Below are positions 56,870 to 64,000 of a DNA stretch of 64,000 bases, piece by piece. Each line of letters begins with the position of its first letter. Positions within the stretch are counted from its first letter, which is position 1. The notes beneath the pieces are model-generated. The model made no database searches and had not been told where the DNA came from. It saw only the letters and a list, made by a program, of their open reading frames with translations. The stretch spans positions 868,001 through 932,000 of the forward strand of contig NZ_JAHWFK010000001.1 of the NCBI RefSeq assembly GCF_019710575.1, given 5' to 3'. This DNA comes from Paractinoplanes polyasparticus. GTDB taxonomy: Bacteria; Actinomycetota; Actinomycetes; Mycobacteriales; Micromonosporaceae. The translations under genes were made by a program, and so were the position numbers.

Positions 56870-58936
56870 TTACGCCGCGGGCGTTCCGTTCACTGTCAGG
56901 TTGCGCAGGCGGCCGCGGTTGTCGAAGGAGCCGAAGCCGACCCGGCCCGACGCGAACGTCGTGTCGCGGGCCGTCATCAGGGGGTCGCGCGAACCGTCGA
57001 CATAGACCGCGATCTCGCCCGTCGCCGGCAGGTGCTTCACCCGTACGTCGTGCCAGCGCTCGTCGACGATGGCCGGGTTCGCTCCGCGGGAGCGCCCGTT
57101 CCACTGGTAGTCGATGCGCTCGCGGTCGGCGTTGTTGACCTTGAAGATGCCGTTGTGGGGCAGGATCGTGTTGTCGGTGGAGAGATGCGCGTAGTAGAAC
57201 TCCGTGTCCGACCGGTAACCGAACACGATGATCACGTCGCGGTTGGTCAGGGACACCGGCTCGTCCAGGCGGACCTGGGCGCGGATGTCCACCGACGAGA
57301 AGACCGGGCCGGCGGTCAGCACCGCGTACTCGAACGGGCGGCGCGGGCCGGGCCGCTGACTGCCCGCCTCGGCCAGGATCACCTGGCCGTTGGTGAACTG
57401 CCACTTGGCCGGAGTGACGGGCGCCCAGTTCGACGGCGTGGGAGCCGGCGCGATGCGGACCGGACCGGCGGAGGCGGCGGCGAAGGTCCTGGTTCCGGTC
57501 ACCTTCCAGATCTTGCCGTTCGCCTTGGCCAGGATGTAGAGCTCACCCCGGGCGTCCGTGCCGAAGCGCAGGTCGACCCGGTTGGGGTCGCCGGGCGCGC
57601 CGGGGCCGGAGAGGTCCTGCATCCGCACCGGGATGCCGCCCGGCGTGAACAGGTTCAGCCGGTGGATGGTCGCCGGTGAGCGGCCGCGCCGCATCTCCGA
57701 GGCCTCGGTGTAGAGCACGCGCCCGTCGACCAGGTCGCCGAAGACGTACTTGCCGCGCAACGCCGGCACGTCCCGGCCGCGGTAGACGAAGCCGCCCGCC
57801 ACCGCGACGCCCACGTCGGAGGTGCAGTTCCAGCCGGGCGCCGGGTTGTGGTCGTACGCCGCGACGGGATACACGTAGCCGGTGTCATCGGCCGGCAGCG
57901 GGAACAGCCGGTCGCAGGGCGTCGCCGGGGTTTTGTCGAACACGAAGGCCCCTTCGCGCTCGCTCCAGCCCATGTTGTCGCCGGCCCGCACCTCGTAGAT
58001 GGCCTCGATGGCGTGCTCGCCGATGTGGCCGAGGTAGAGCTTGCCGGTGGCCCGGTCCCAGCTGAAGCGGTGCGGGTCCCGATATCCGTACGAGTAGATC
58101 TCGCCCGCCTTGCCGGTCTGCCCGGCGAACGGGTTGTCGCGCGGGATGCCGTACTTCCCGTTGGGCGAATTGGTGCCGGCCGGGTCGATGCGCAGCAGTT
58201 TGCCGTGCGGGACGGCCAGGTTCTGCGGGTCGGTGTTGTTCACGCCTTGACCGCCGTCGCCCACGGCGACATAGAGCTTGCCGTACTCGGCGGTCCCCTT
58301 GCGCGCGGTCGGGTTGAAGTTGATTTCCTGGATGCCGTGGATCTGACCGCCGAAGCCGATGCGCAACAGCTCGCGGCGAGTGCCCGCGAACGTGTCGGCG
58401 GCCGGGTTCGTGGCCTTCCACTCGTTGATGACGCCGTGGAAGAGCACGGTGGTCTGCGCGTAGTCGGGCACGGCCGTGGTCAGCGCGGCCTGCTCGGTGT
58501 GGATCGTGTAGAACTGGCCGTTGCGCTTGAAGTCGGGGTGGAACGCAACATAGCCGAAGCCCTGCCCCAGCCCGCGACCCGAGAAGAACTGGGGCGCGAA
58601 GGTGGCGGCCACGTCCAGATAGACGCTGGGGACGCCGTTCTTCACGATGTAGAGGTTGCCGTTGAGGTCGGGCACCGCCCGACGGCCGGAGCCGTCCGGC
58701 AGCTCCATGATGGTGTTGATCCGGGCGACCCGGTTGAGCCGCGGGTCGATCAGCGGCGGGTTGGTCTCGCTCTTGGGGAACTGCGCGTACTCGGTCAGGA
58801 CGAGGCCGAGCTTCGAGGTGACCGGCTCGGTGGGAACCGGGTCGTAGATGGGGGCCGGATCGGCGGCGTACGCCGGGACGCCAACCAATGTGGACAGTAA
58901 CACCGCACCCGCGGCGGCTATGGCCAGTCTGCGCAT
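56870..58936 (-). CDS. Secreted glucose/sorbosone dehydrogenase-like beta-propeller protein
   Basis: 688 residues. Signal peptide (MRRLAIAAAGAVLLSTLVG). A GSDH-type propeller (about 60-480) with 'GLGQGFGYVAFHPDFKRNGQFYTIHTE', 'GGQIHGIQEINFNP', 'LYVAVGDGGQGVNNTDPQNL', 'GEIYSYGYRDPHRFSWD' and 'VYRGRDVPALRGKYVFGDLVDGRV'. A C-terminal LamG/DUF1080-like beta-sandwich (about 520-688, 'FEYAVLTAGPVFSSVDIRAQVRL') probably binds glycan. Relatives use PQQ to oxidise sugars. AGGAG precedes ATG 58936. Eight nt follow the LamG gene, so they form an operon. Confidence 0.85.
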   Translation of the reverse strand: MRRLAIAAAGAVLLSTLVGVPAYAADPAPIYDPVPTEPVTSKLGLVLTEYAQFPKSETNPPLIDPRLNRVARINTIMELPDGSGRRAVPDLNGNLYIVKNGVPSVYLDVAATFAPQFFSGRGLGQGFGYVAFHPDFKRNGQFYTIHTEQAALTTAVPDYAQTTVLFHGVINEWKATNPAADTFAGTRRELLRIGFGGQIHGIQEINFNPTARKGTAEYGKLYVAVGDGGQGVNNTDPQNLAVPHGKLLRIDPAGTNSPNGKYGIPRDNPFAGQTGKAGEIYSYGYRDPHRFSWDRATGKLYLGHIGEHAIEAIYEVRAGDNMGWSEREGAFVFDKTPATPCDRLFPLPADDTGYVYPVAAYDHNPAPGWNCTSDVGVAVAGGFVYRGRDVPALRGKYVFGDLVDGRVLYTEASEMRRGRSPATIHRLNLFTPGGIPVRMQDLSGPGAPGDPNRVDLRFGTDARGELYILAKANGKIWKVTGTRTFAAASAGPVRIAPAPTPSNWAPVTPAKWQFTNGQVILAEAGSQRPGPRRPFEYAVLTAGPVFSSVDIRAQVRLDEPVSLTNRDVIIVFGYRSDTEFYYAHLSTDNTILPHNGIFKVNNADRERIDYQWNGRSRGANPAIVDERWHDVRVKHLPATGEIAVYVDGSRDPLMTARDTTFASGRVGFGSFDNRGRLRNLTVNGTPAA

Positions 58937-58944
58937 CGAGACTC

Positions 58945-59859
58945 CTAGAAGAGGCGGAACTGGTTCGCGACCTCGCGGGGGGAGAGCGAGCGGTCGAGGA
59001 ACATCAGTGCGTCCATCCGGCAGTCGCACGGATTGCGTTCGAGCGTGTTCTGCGGGAAGCTCCCGCCGATCTTGATGCCGCGGGCGTCGGCCGCGCTGGT
59101 GACGTGCGGGCCGGGGCCGTTGATCAGCCAGGGGTCGTCGGTGCGGGTGTAGAAGCCCGGCACCGCCCGGCCGTTGCGGTACAACGCCATCGTGCCCTGG
59201 GTGAAGTCGAACGTGGCGGTCAGGTGCACCCACTTGTCCTTGGGCAGCAGCGTGCGCCAGTCCTCGTTCGCGGCGAACGTCTGCGAGTTCCCGCCGTCGA
59301 TGCGCCGGCCGAGCGCGACCAGCTTGAGCTCGCCGTTGACGTCGATGAGCTCGAGCAGAGCCCGTACGGCGTGACCGTCGGAGTCGCCGGTCAGCACCCC
59401 GGCCAGGCCGATCGCGTTGAAGCCGGCGGCCGGACCGTCCATCGAGCGCTTGAACCAGCCCATCACGGCGGCGCCCTCGGCGTTGCTGAACGGGCGCAAC
59501 GTCCGCACCCCGCTGGCCGAGTAGATGCCGGCCTTCCAGTCGTCGTTGCCGGTCACGCCCGGGTTGACCTGCCGGGTCTGGAGAACGCGCCCACCCCCGG
59601 GATAGGCGCGGTCGGCGACCCGCATGGCGGTCCCGCCGTTGACCAGTTCGATCTCGGTGCTGGATCGGCCCTGGTCCTGTTCGAGCGCGGGGTCGCCGCG
59701 CAGCGGGTGGTCGAAGTCGTAGTAGGCGACCAGGTTCGGCCGCAGGGAGGGATGGACGATGTCCGGGCCGAAGCGGTTGCCGGCCGAGGCGGGTGCCGCA
59801 GCCGCGGTGGCCGCCAGGACAGCGGCGGCAGCCACGGCGACGCGTCCGGTTCTTCGCAT
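58945..59859 (-). CDS. Secreted LamG-domain (concanavalin-like) protein
   Basis: 304 residues. Signal peptide 'RRTGRVAVAAAAVLAATAAAAPASA'. A single LamG/jelly-roll domain: 'LVAYYDFDHPLRGDP', 'VMGWFKRSMDGPAAGFNAIGLAG', 'KWVHLTATFDFTQGTMALYRNGRAVPGF' and 'MDALMFLDRSLSPREVANQFRLF'. Probably carbohydrate-binding. ATG 59859 follows GAGAGG; an in-frame GTG lies 9 nt upstream. Begins 15 nt after livF and ends 8 nt before the sugar dehydrogenase gene. Confidence 0.8.
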   Translation of the reverse strand: MRRTGRVAVAAAAVLAATAAAAPASAGNRFGPDIVHPSLRPNLVAYYDFDHPLRGDPALEQDQGRSSTEIELVNGGTAMRVADRAYPGGGRVLQTRQVNPGVTGNDDWKAGIYSASGVRTLRPFSNAEGAAVMGWFKRSMDGPAAGFNAIGLAGVLTGDSDGHAVRALLELIDVNGELKLVALGRRIDGGNSQTFAANEDWRTLLPKDKWVHLTATFDFTQGTMALYRNGRAVPGFYTRTDDPWLINGPGPHVTSAADARGIKIGGSFPQNTLERNPCDCRMDALMFLDRSLSPREVANQFRLF

Positions 59860-59874
59860 GGAACGCACCTCTCG

Positions 59875-60615
59875 TTACGGGACAGGTGGCTTTTCGGCGG
59901 GACGGCCGCCGAGGTAGAGCTCCCCGAGCTGGGGGTCGGCCAGCAGGTCGGCCGCCGGCCCGGAGATGTGCACGCGCCCGAGGTCGAGCACGCACCCGAG
60001 ATCCGCGGTCTGCAACGCGCGCCGGGCGTTCTGCTCCACCAGCAACACCGCCGTCCCGGCGTCGCGCATCCGCGCGACCTGTTCGAAGATGGTGCTGGTG
60101 GCCTTGGGGTCGAGGCCCATGGACGGCTCGTCGAGCAACACGACCTTGGGGTCGACCATGAGCGAGCGCGCGAACTCGACCTGTTTCTGCTGGCCGCCCG
60201 AGAGCAGCCCGGCCAGCGAGTGCCACCGCTCCCCCACCACGGGGAACAGCTCTTGAACGAACTTCGCGCGCCGGGACTTGGCGGCCTTGTCCTTGAGGGT
60301 GTAGCCGCCGAGCAGCACGTTCTCCTCGACGGTCATCTCGCGGAACACGCTGTGGCCCTGGAGCACCAGCGCCACGCCTTCGGCGAGCATCTTCTGCGGG
60401 CCGGCGCCGGTGAGATCCTTGCCGCCGACCATGACCCGGCCGGAGCGCGGGCTGAGCAGACCACTCGCGACCTTGAGCACGGTGGACTTGCCGGCGCCGT
60501 TCGGGCCGACGAGGCAGACCACCGACCCGGCCGGAACCGAGACGCTGAAGCCGCGGAGCACGGGTGCGGCCCGGCCGTACCCGGCCTGGACGTCGACGAG
60601 TTCGATCTCAGACAC
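59875..60615 (-). CDS. livF: Branched-chain amino acid-type ABC transporter ATPase, LivF
   Basis: 246 residues. Walker A 'CLVGPNGAGKSTVL', Q-loop 'LVLQGHSVFREMTVEENVLLG', signature 'LLSGGQQKQVEFARSLM', Walker B 'VVLLDEPSMGLDP' and H-switch region 'VLLVEQNARRAL' (VEQN, as in LivF). GTG 60615 overlaps livG by 8 nt. Second ATPase of the uptake system. Confidence 0.9.
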   Translation of the reverse strand: MSEIELVDVQAGYGRAAPVLRGFSVSVPAGSVVCLVGPNGAGKSTVLKVASGLLSPRSGRVMVGGKDLTGAGPQKMLAEGVALVLQGHSVFREMTVEENVLLGGYTLKDKAAKSRRAKFVQELFPVVGERWHSLAGLLSGGQQKQVEFARSLMVDPKVVLLDEPSMGLDPKATSTIFEQVARMRDAGTAVLLVEQNARRALQTADLGCVLDLGRVHISGPAADLLADPQLGELYLGGRPAEKPPVP

Positions 60616-61336
60616 CAAGGTAGGCCCCCAGCACTCGTTCGTCGGCGCGGACCTCGGCCGGCGGACCCGCCGCGATCGGCCGTCCGCGATCGAACACCAC
60701 GATGTGATCGCTGATGCTCATGACGAGGTCCATGTTGTGCTCGACGATCACGAACGTGCGGCCCTCGGCGTTCAATTCGCGCACCAGCGTGCCGATCCGA
60801 TCGAGCAGGGCCGGGTTGACGCCGCCGGCCGGCTCGTCGAGCAGGATCGTTTTCGGCTCGGCCATCAGCACGCCGGCCAGTTCGAGCAGTTTCTGCTGCC
60901 CCCACGACATGTTCCGGGCCTCGGCGCCGGCCAGGTGCTCGATGCCGAGCCGGGTGAGCCAACCATGTGCGCGTTCGGTCTCGTCCTGCCGGTGCGCGCT
61001 GCGCAAACCGTGCAACAAACCGCCAGGACGAACAGCCGCGAGCACATTCTCGACAGCCGTCATGCGCGGAAAGACGCGACAGAGCTGAAACGTGCGGCCG
61101 ACACCCGCCCGCGCCACGACGTGGGGCGCCCTCCCGGTCAGATCCCGGTCGCCGAAGAGCACCGACCCGCTGTCGGGCTTGATCATGCCGGTGACGCAGT
61201 TGAAGAACGTCGTCTTCCCGCTGCCGTTCGGCCCGATCAGCGCGTTCACCTTGCCCGGCTGGAACTGGACGTCGGCCCCGTCGATGGCGACCACCCCACC
61301 GAAGGCCTTGCGCAGCCCACGCGTTTCCAGCGTCAC
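60608..61336 (-). CDS. livG: Branched-chain amino acid-type ABC transporter ATPase, LivG
   Basis: 242 residues. Walker A 'ALIGPNGSGKTTFFNCVTG', 'VGRTFQLCRVFPRMTAVENVL', signature 'NMSWGQQKLLELAGVL' (SWGQQ instead of LSGGQ), Walker B 'TILLDEPAGGVNP' and 'FVIVEHNMDLVM' (VEHN, typical of LivG). GTG start overlaps livM (GTGA). The signature variation is found in some LivG proteins and should still work. Confidence 0.9.
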   Translation of the reverse strand: MTLETRGLRKAFGGVVAIDGADVQFQPGKVNALIGPNGSGKTTFFNCVTGMIKPDSGSVLFGDRDLTGRAPHVVARAGVGRTFQLCRVFPRMTAVENVLAAVRPGGLLHGLRSAHRQDETERAHGWLTRLGIEHLAGAEARNMSWGQQKLLELAGVLMAEPKTILLDEPAGGVNPALLDRIGTLVRELNAEGRTFVIVEHNMDLVMSISDHIVVFDRGRPIAAGPPAEVRADERVLGAYLGV

Positions 61337-62604
61337 GAGGTCGCCCCCTCGCGGTCGCGTTTGCGTTGTTCGGCCAGGTCGGCCGCGGTGAACTCGCGGA
61401 TCGAGCTCTGCTCGCGCTTCCGCAGGCGCTGGGCGAGGCCCGTGACGGACGGGATCACGCCGTCCGGCATGAACATCACGACCAGACCGAGCAGCAGGCC
61501 CGTGGTCACCAGGTGCAGCGGCGTGCTGCCGAATTCGACCTTGAAGTACTCGAGCGCGATGCCCACGACGATGGCGCCGAGCACCGGCCCGAACAGGTTG
61601 CGGACGCCGCCGAGCAGCGCCATGAGCACGATGTACGAGCCGGTCAGCACCGAGAACTGGAAGACCGGGTCGAGGTCGCCGAACCAGAGCGCATACAGCC
61701 CGCCGGCCAGCGCCGTGAAGGCCGTCGAGACCACGAAGACCGTCAGCTTGTACGCGAAGGTCGGCGTCCCGAGCGACTCGGCCTTGTCCTCGTCCTCGCG
61801 GATCGCCTTGAGCCCCATGCCGAAGCGGGAACGGTCGAGCAGCCACCACGTCGCCAGCGCCAGGATCAGCAGGCCGCCGTAGAGGAAGAAGAAAGCGCGA
61901 TGGTGCTCGGGCCGCAGCATGCCCGGGAACGGCCGGGGCACGACCAGGCCGCGCGAGCCGCCGGTGACCGACGACCAGCTCTGGAAGACGAGCAACAGGA
62001 TGAGCACGAGGGCGATGGACACGATGACGAACGAAGCCCCACGAACGCGCAACGCGGCGAACCCGATCGGCACAGCGAGCGCCGCGACGAGCACCGCGGC
62101 CAGAATGAGCGCCACGAAGCTCGGGATGCCGGCTTTGGTGATGAGCAGTCCGGTCGCATAGCCGCCGAGCCCCGCGAGCGCCCCGTGGCCGAGCGAGATG
62201 TAACCGGTGAAGCCGCCGACGAAATTCCAGGCGGTGGCCAGCACGGCCCAGTTCAGGACGATCACGCCCGACGACAGGATGTACGGGTTGGGAGCCAGAC
62301 TCGGAAACACGAGGATCGCCGCGATCAGCACCGCGGCCGCCCCGAGCGGAAGCCACTTGCCGGGAGCGCTCAGATACGCCCCGGCGCCGCGGGTTTGTTG
62401 AGCGTTAGTGCTCGTTTCGTCACCGCTGCTCGCCCCAGCAGTGCCACGAGCCTGAGCGTTACCGCTCGCTTGCGCGCGGCCAGGCGATTGAGCTTGGCTG
62501 GAGGGCGGAGCGGCGTCAGGCGATTGAGCTCGGCCGGAGGGCGGAGCGGCGTCAGGCGATTGAGCTCGGCCGGAGGGCGGAGCGGCGTCAGAAGCGTTGG
62601 GCAA
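61333..62604 (-). CDS. livM: Branched-chain amino acid-type ABC permease, LivM
   Basis: 423 residues. The core has about ten TM helices, with 'GFTGYISLGHGALAGLGGYATGLL' and 'LGGVRNLFGPVLGAIVVGIALEYFKVEFG'. The first 85 residues are an unusual cytoplasmic extension of 12-residue repeats (SPDAAPPSGRAQ) and Ala/Gln/Ser-rich sequence. TTG 62604 has GGAGG 5 nt upstream and overlaps the end of livH by 17 nt. Confidence 0.85.
   Translation of the reverse strand: MPNASDAAPPSGRAQSPDAAPPSGRAQSPDAAPPSSQAQSPGRAQASGNAQARGTAGASSGDETSTNAQQTRGAGAYLSAPGKWLPLGAAAVLIAAILVFPSLAPNPYILSSGVIVLNWAVLATAWNFVGGFTGYISLGHGALAGLGGYATGLLITKAGIPSFVALILAAVLVAALAVPIGFAALRVRGASFVIVSIALVLILLLVFQSWSSVTGGSRGLVVPRPFPGMLRPEHHRAFFFLYGGLLILALATWWLLDRSRFGMGLKAIREDEDKAESLGTPTFAYKLTVFVVSTAFTALAGGLYALWFGDLDPVFQFSVLTGSYIVLMALLGGVRNLFGPVLGAIVVGIALEYFKVEFGSTPLHLVTTGLLLGLVVMFMPDGVIPSVTGLAQRLRKREQSSIREFTAADLAEQRKRDREGATS
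62480..62588. repeat. 36-bp minisatellite in livM (three copies)
   Basis: Units starting TCAGGCGATTGAGCTCGGCC repeat at about 62517 and 62553, with a diverged copy near 62480. They encode the N-terminal 12-residue repeats of LivM. Confidence 0.85.
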
Positions 62605-63475
62605 GGCGGCCTCCGAAGAATCCCTGTGGCCGGACGGCCAGGGTGGCGAAGAGCGCCACGTAGAACACGGTCTGGGCCCACGTGGCGCCCATCGGGATCT
62701 GCAACAGGCTCTGGGCCAGCCCGAGCACCAGCGCGGCCGCCGCGGCGCCGGGCACACTGCCCAGGCCGCCGACCACGATGATGGCCATCAGCGGCCCGAT
62801 CCAGTGCCAGTGCAACGACGGATAGATGGTGGTGTCGAGCGACAACGCCGTGCCGCCCACCGCGGCGGTGGCCAGCCCCAGCCCGAAGCCGAAGCCGGCC
62901 GTCCGCTCGGTGTCGATGCCGACCAGACGGGCCGCGTCCGGGTGCTGGATCGTGGCCCGCAGCGCCCAGCCGAACTGGGTGCGCTTCATCAGCACGTACA
63001 GCCCGGCCAGCGAGACCGCCGCCAGCGCGAACGCGATCAGCTTGACCACGGCCACCCGGGCGCCGAACAGGTTGAAGCTCTCGGTGCCGTAGCCGAGCTG
63101 GATGCGCCGCTGGGTGCCCGAGAAGACGTACCCCAGAAGCCCCTCGATGATCAGGGCGATCGCGAACGTGATCAGCACCGACATCATCGTGAGAGTCACC
63201 GGGCGTAACCGCGACAACAGGCCGCGCTGCAGCAGCACCCCCGCGCCGAAGAACAGCGGCACGGTCACCACCATCGACAGCAACGGGTCGATGCCCAGCC
63301 TGTCGTTGGTCCACCAGGCCAGATACGCCGCCAGGATGAGGAACGCCGAGTGGGCGATCATCACCACCCGCATGATGCCGAAGTAGAGGGTCAGCCCCGC
63401 GGCGAGCAGGGCGTACAGCCCGCCGAGGAGCAGACCGAGGATGATGCTCTGTAACAGCAGCGCGCCGGAGGGCAT
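62588..63475 (-). CDS. livH: Branched-chain amino acid-type ABC permease, LivH
   Basis: 295 residues with eight or so TM helices: 'IILGLLLGGLYALLAAGLTLYFGIMRVVMIAHSAFLILAAYLAWW' at the start and 'VVGGLGSVPGAAAAALVLGLAQSLLQ' near the end, both typical of LivH. ATG 63475 lies 7 nt after the binding-protein stop. Works with LivM, LivG, LivF and the binding protein. Confidence 0.9.
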   Translation of the reverse strand: MPSGALLLQSIILGLLLGGLYALLAAGLTLYFGIMRVVMIAHSAFLILAAYLAWWTNDRLGIDPLLSMVVTVPLFFGAGVLLQRGLLSRLRPVTLTMMSVLITFAIALIIEGLLGYVFSGTQRRIQLGYGTESFNLFGARVAVVKLIAFALAAVSLAGLYVLMKRTQFGWALRATIQHPDAARLVGIDTERTAGFGFGLGLATAAVGGTALSLDTTIYPSLHWHWIGPLMAIIVVGGLGSVPGAAAAALVLGLAQSLLQIPMGATWAQTVFYVALFATLAVRPQGFFGGRLAQRF

Positions 63476-63482
63476 CAGCGGA

Positions 63483-64000
63483 TCACCAGGCCGGCTTCGG
63501 GTAGACCATGTCCGCCTCCTTGGCGTCGGCCGGCAGCACGATCTTGATGTCGTTGCCGATCCACTGCTGGATCATGTGTGCGCCCTGCGGCTTGCCGGTG
63601 GCGTCCCACTTCAGCGAGCCGACGACGGTGTCGACCGTGTTGCTGTGCAGCCAGTCGATCAGCTTCTGCTGGCACTCGCCCTGCTCGGCGCAGCCGGCGG
63701 CCTGCACCGCGGCCCCGACCACCTGCCCAGTTGTGTAGCCGTTGGCCTGGTCCTCCTCGGGCGCCTTGCCGAACTGCGCGGTGAACTTCTCGACGAACTC
63801 CTTGTTGCTCGGGTACGGCGCGTCCTGGCTGTAGCCCGTGGGCGACAGGATGCCCTCGGTCTTGTTGCCGATCGCCTTGGCGAACTCGGGGTTGGTCGGG
63901 GCGGTCGAGAACGCGGCGAGCTTGGGTTGGTAGTTGAGCTGCTGCAGGGCCACGATCAGGTTGACGCCGTCCTGGTACTGCGAGCCGCCGACCACCATGT
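63483..64000 (-). CDS. Periplasmic-type substrate-binding protein LivK/J-like (N-terminus outside window)
   Basis: The C-terminal 172 residues of a type I periplasmic binding protein are present; the frame is open to the window edge. Seen: 'QYQDGVNLIVALQQLNYQPKLAAFS', 'EGILSPTGYSQDAPYPSNKEFVEKFTAQFGKAPEEDQANGYTTGQVVGAAVQAAG' and 'DTVVGSLKWDATGKPQGAHMIQQWI'. It is the first gene of the liv operon in view. The ligand could be an amino acid, amide or urea. Confidence 0.85.
   Translation of the reverse strand, partial: MVVGGSQYQDGVNLIVALQQLNYQPKLAAFSTAPTNPEFAKAIGNKTEGILSPTGYSQDAPYPSNKEFVEKFTAQFGKAPEEDQANGYTTGQVVGAAVQAAGCAEQGECQQKLIDWLHSNTVDTVVGSLKWDATGKPQGAHMIQQWIGNDIKIVLPADAKEADMVYPKPAW

Noticed and set aside
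54249..57404. Minus-strand 1051-codon frame as one large protein
   Set aside because: Only the part from 55565 downward matches the AI-2E family and has a ribosome site. The rest lies opposite the Pro/Thr-rich gene and intergenic DNA.
56870..60226. Minus-strand 1118-codon frame as one protein
   Set aside because: The sugar dehydrogenase starts at 58936 with its own signal peptide and ribosome site. The upstream part overlaps the LamG and livF genes in other frames.
1..64000. tRNA, rRNA or insertion-sequence genes
   Set aside because: No tRNA-like cloverleaf with the conserved GTTCRA arm, no rRNA segments and no transposase-like proteins or terminal inverted repeats were recognised.

Overview
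The window is very GC-rich actinomycete DNA with tightly packed genes, frequent GTGA/ATGA overlaps and many promoters of the TANNNT type that end 6-7 nt before a start codon (leaderless mRNAs). The gene set fits a soil or plant-associated actinomycete of the Micromonosporaceae/Actinoplanes kind: PF04672-type methyltransferases, a chemoreceptor, an AfsR-type regulator, polysaccharide-degrading enzymes and several NarL-type two-component systems. The taxonomic placement is inferred from gene content, not proven.

Layout. 0-9.8 kb: 3' part of a secreted LVIVD-repeat protein, a DUF305 protein, a nitronate monooxygenase/thiolase-like pair, an MMPL exporter, a VOC protein, an APH-type kinase and a zinc alcohol dehydrogenase. 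9.8-16.2 kb: a membrane PAS protein, a TrkA-type potassium channel with a small membrane partner, DedA and CPBP membrane proteins. 16.2-26.9 kb: two two-component systems (one overlapping a methyltransferase gene and divergent from an ABC exporter), a CGNR regulator opposite a DMT exporter, a ClgR-like regulator and several tandem-repeat blocks. 26.9-35.9 kb: a truncated GH10 xylanase behind an intact CebR-type operator, a QsuB-like 3-dehydroshikimate dehydratase, a BrnT/BrnA-like toxin-antitoxin pair, a CPBP protease, an unusual double histidine kinase with its regulator, an HPF-like protein and a broken pectate lyase. 35.9-45.4 kb: an orphan chemoreceptor, a MacAB-like efflux operon, a second methyltransferase followed by about 1 kb of C-rich minisatellite, an arylamine N-acetyltransferase/glycosyltransferase pair and a DUF998 protein. 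45.4-54.2 kb: an M28 peptidase, a nucleoside phosphorylase-like protein, a tiny secreted two-cysteine peptide, an AfsR-type STAND regulator, a PLD-like membrane protein, a Nudix regulator and a nucleosidase fused to a death-like domain. 54.2-64 kb: an AI-2E transporter, a Pro/Thr-rich secreted protein, a secreted sugar dehydrogenase/LamG pair and a liv (branched-chain amino acid type) ABC operon whose binding protein runs off the window.

The strongest candidate for something undescribed is the 47.9-54.2 kb stretch. Two copies of one 21-bp palindrome (TTA-N2-GTCA-N3-TGAC-N2-TAA) bracket the AfsR-type gene: one lies over the promoter of the secreted-peptide gene, the other over the promoter of the PLD-like/Nudix/nucleosidase-death-domain genes. 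Other notable points are two response-regulator/kinase genes whose best start is ATC, a hairpin that encloses the dedA start codon, decayed plant-polysaccharide enzymes, and repeat arrays at the 3' ends of both methyltransferase genes.
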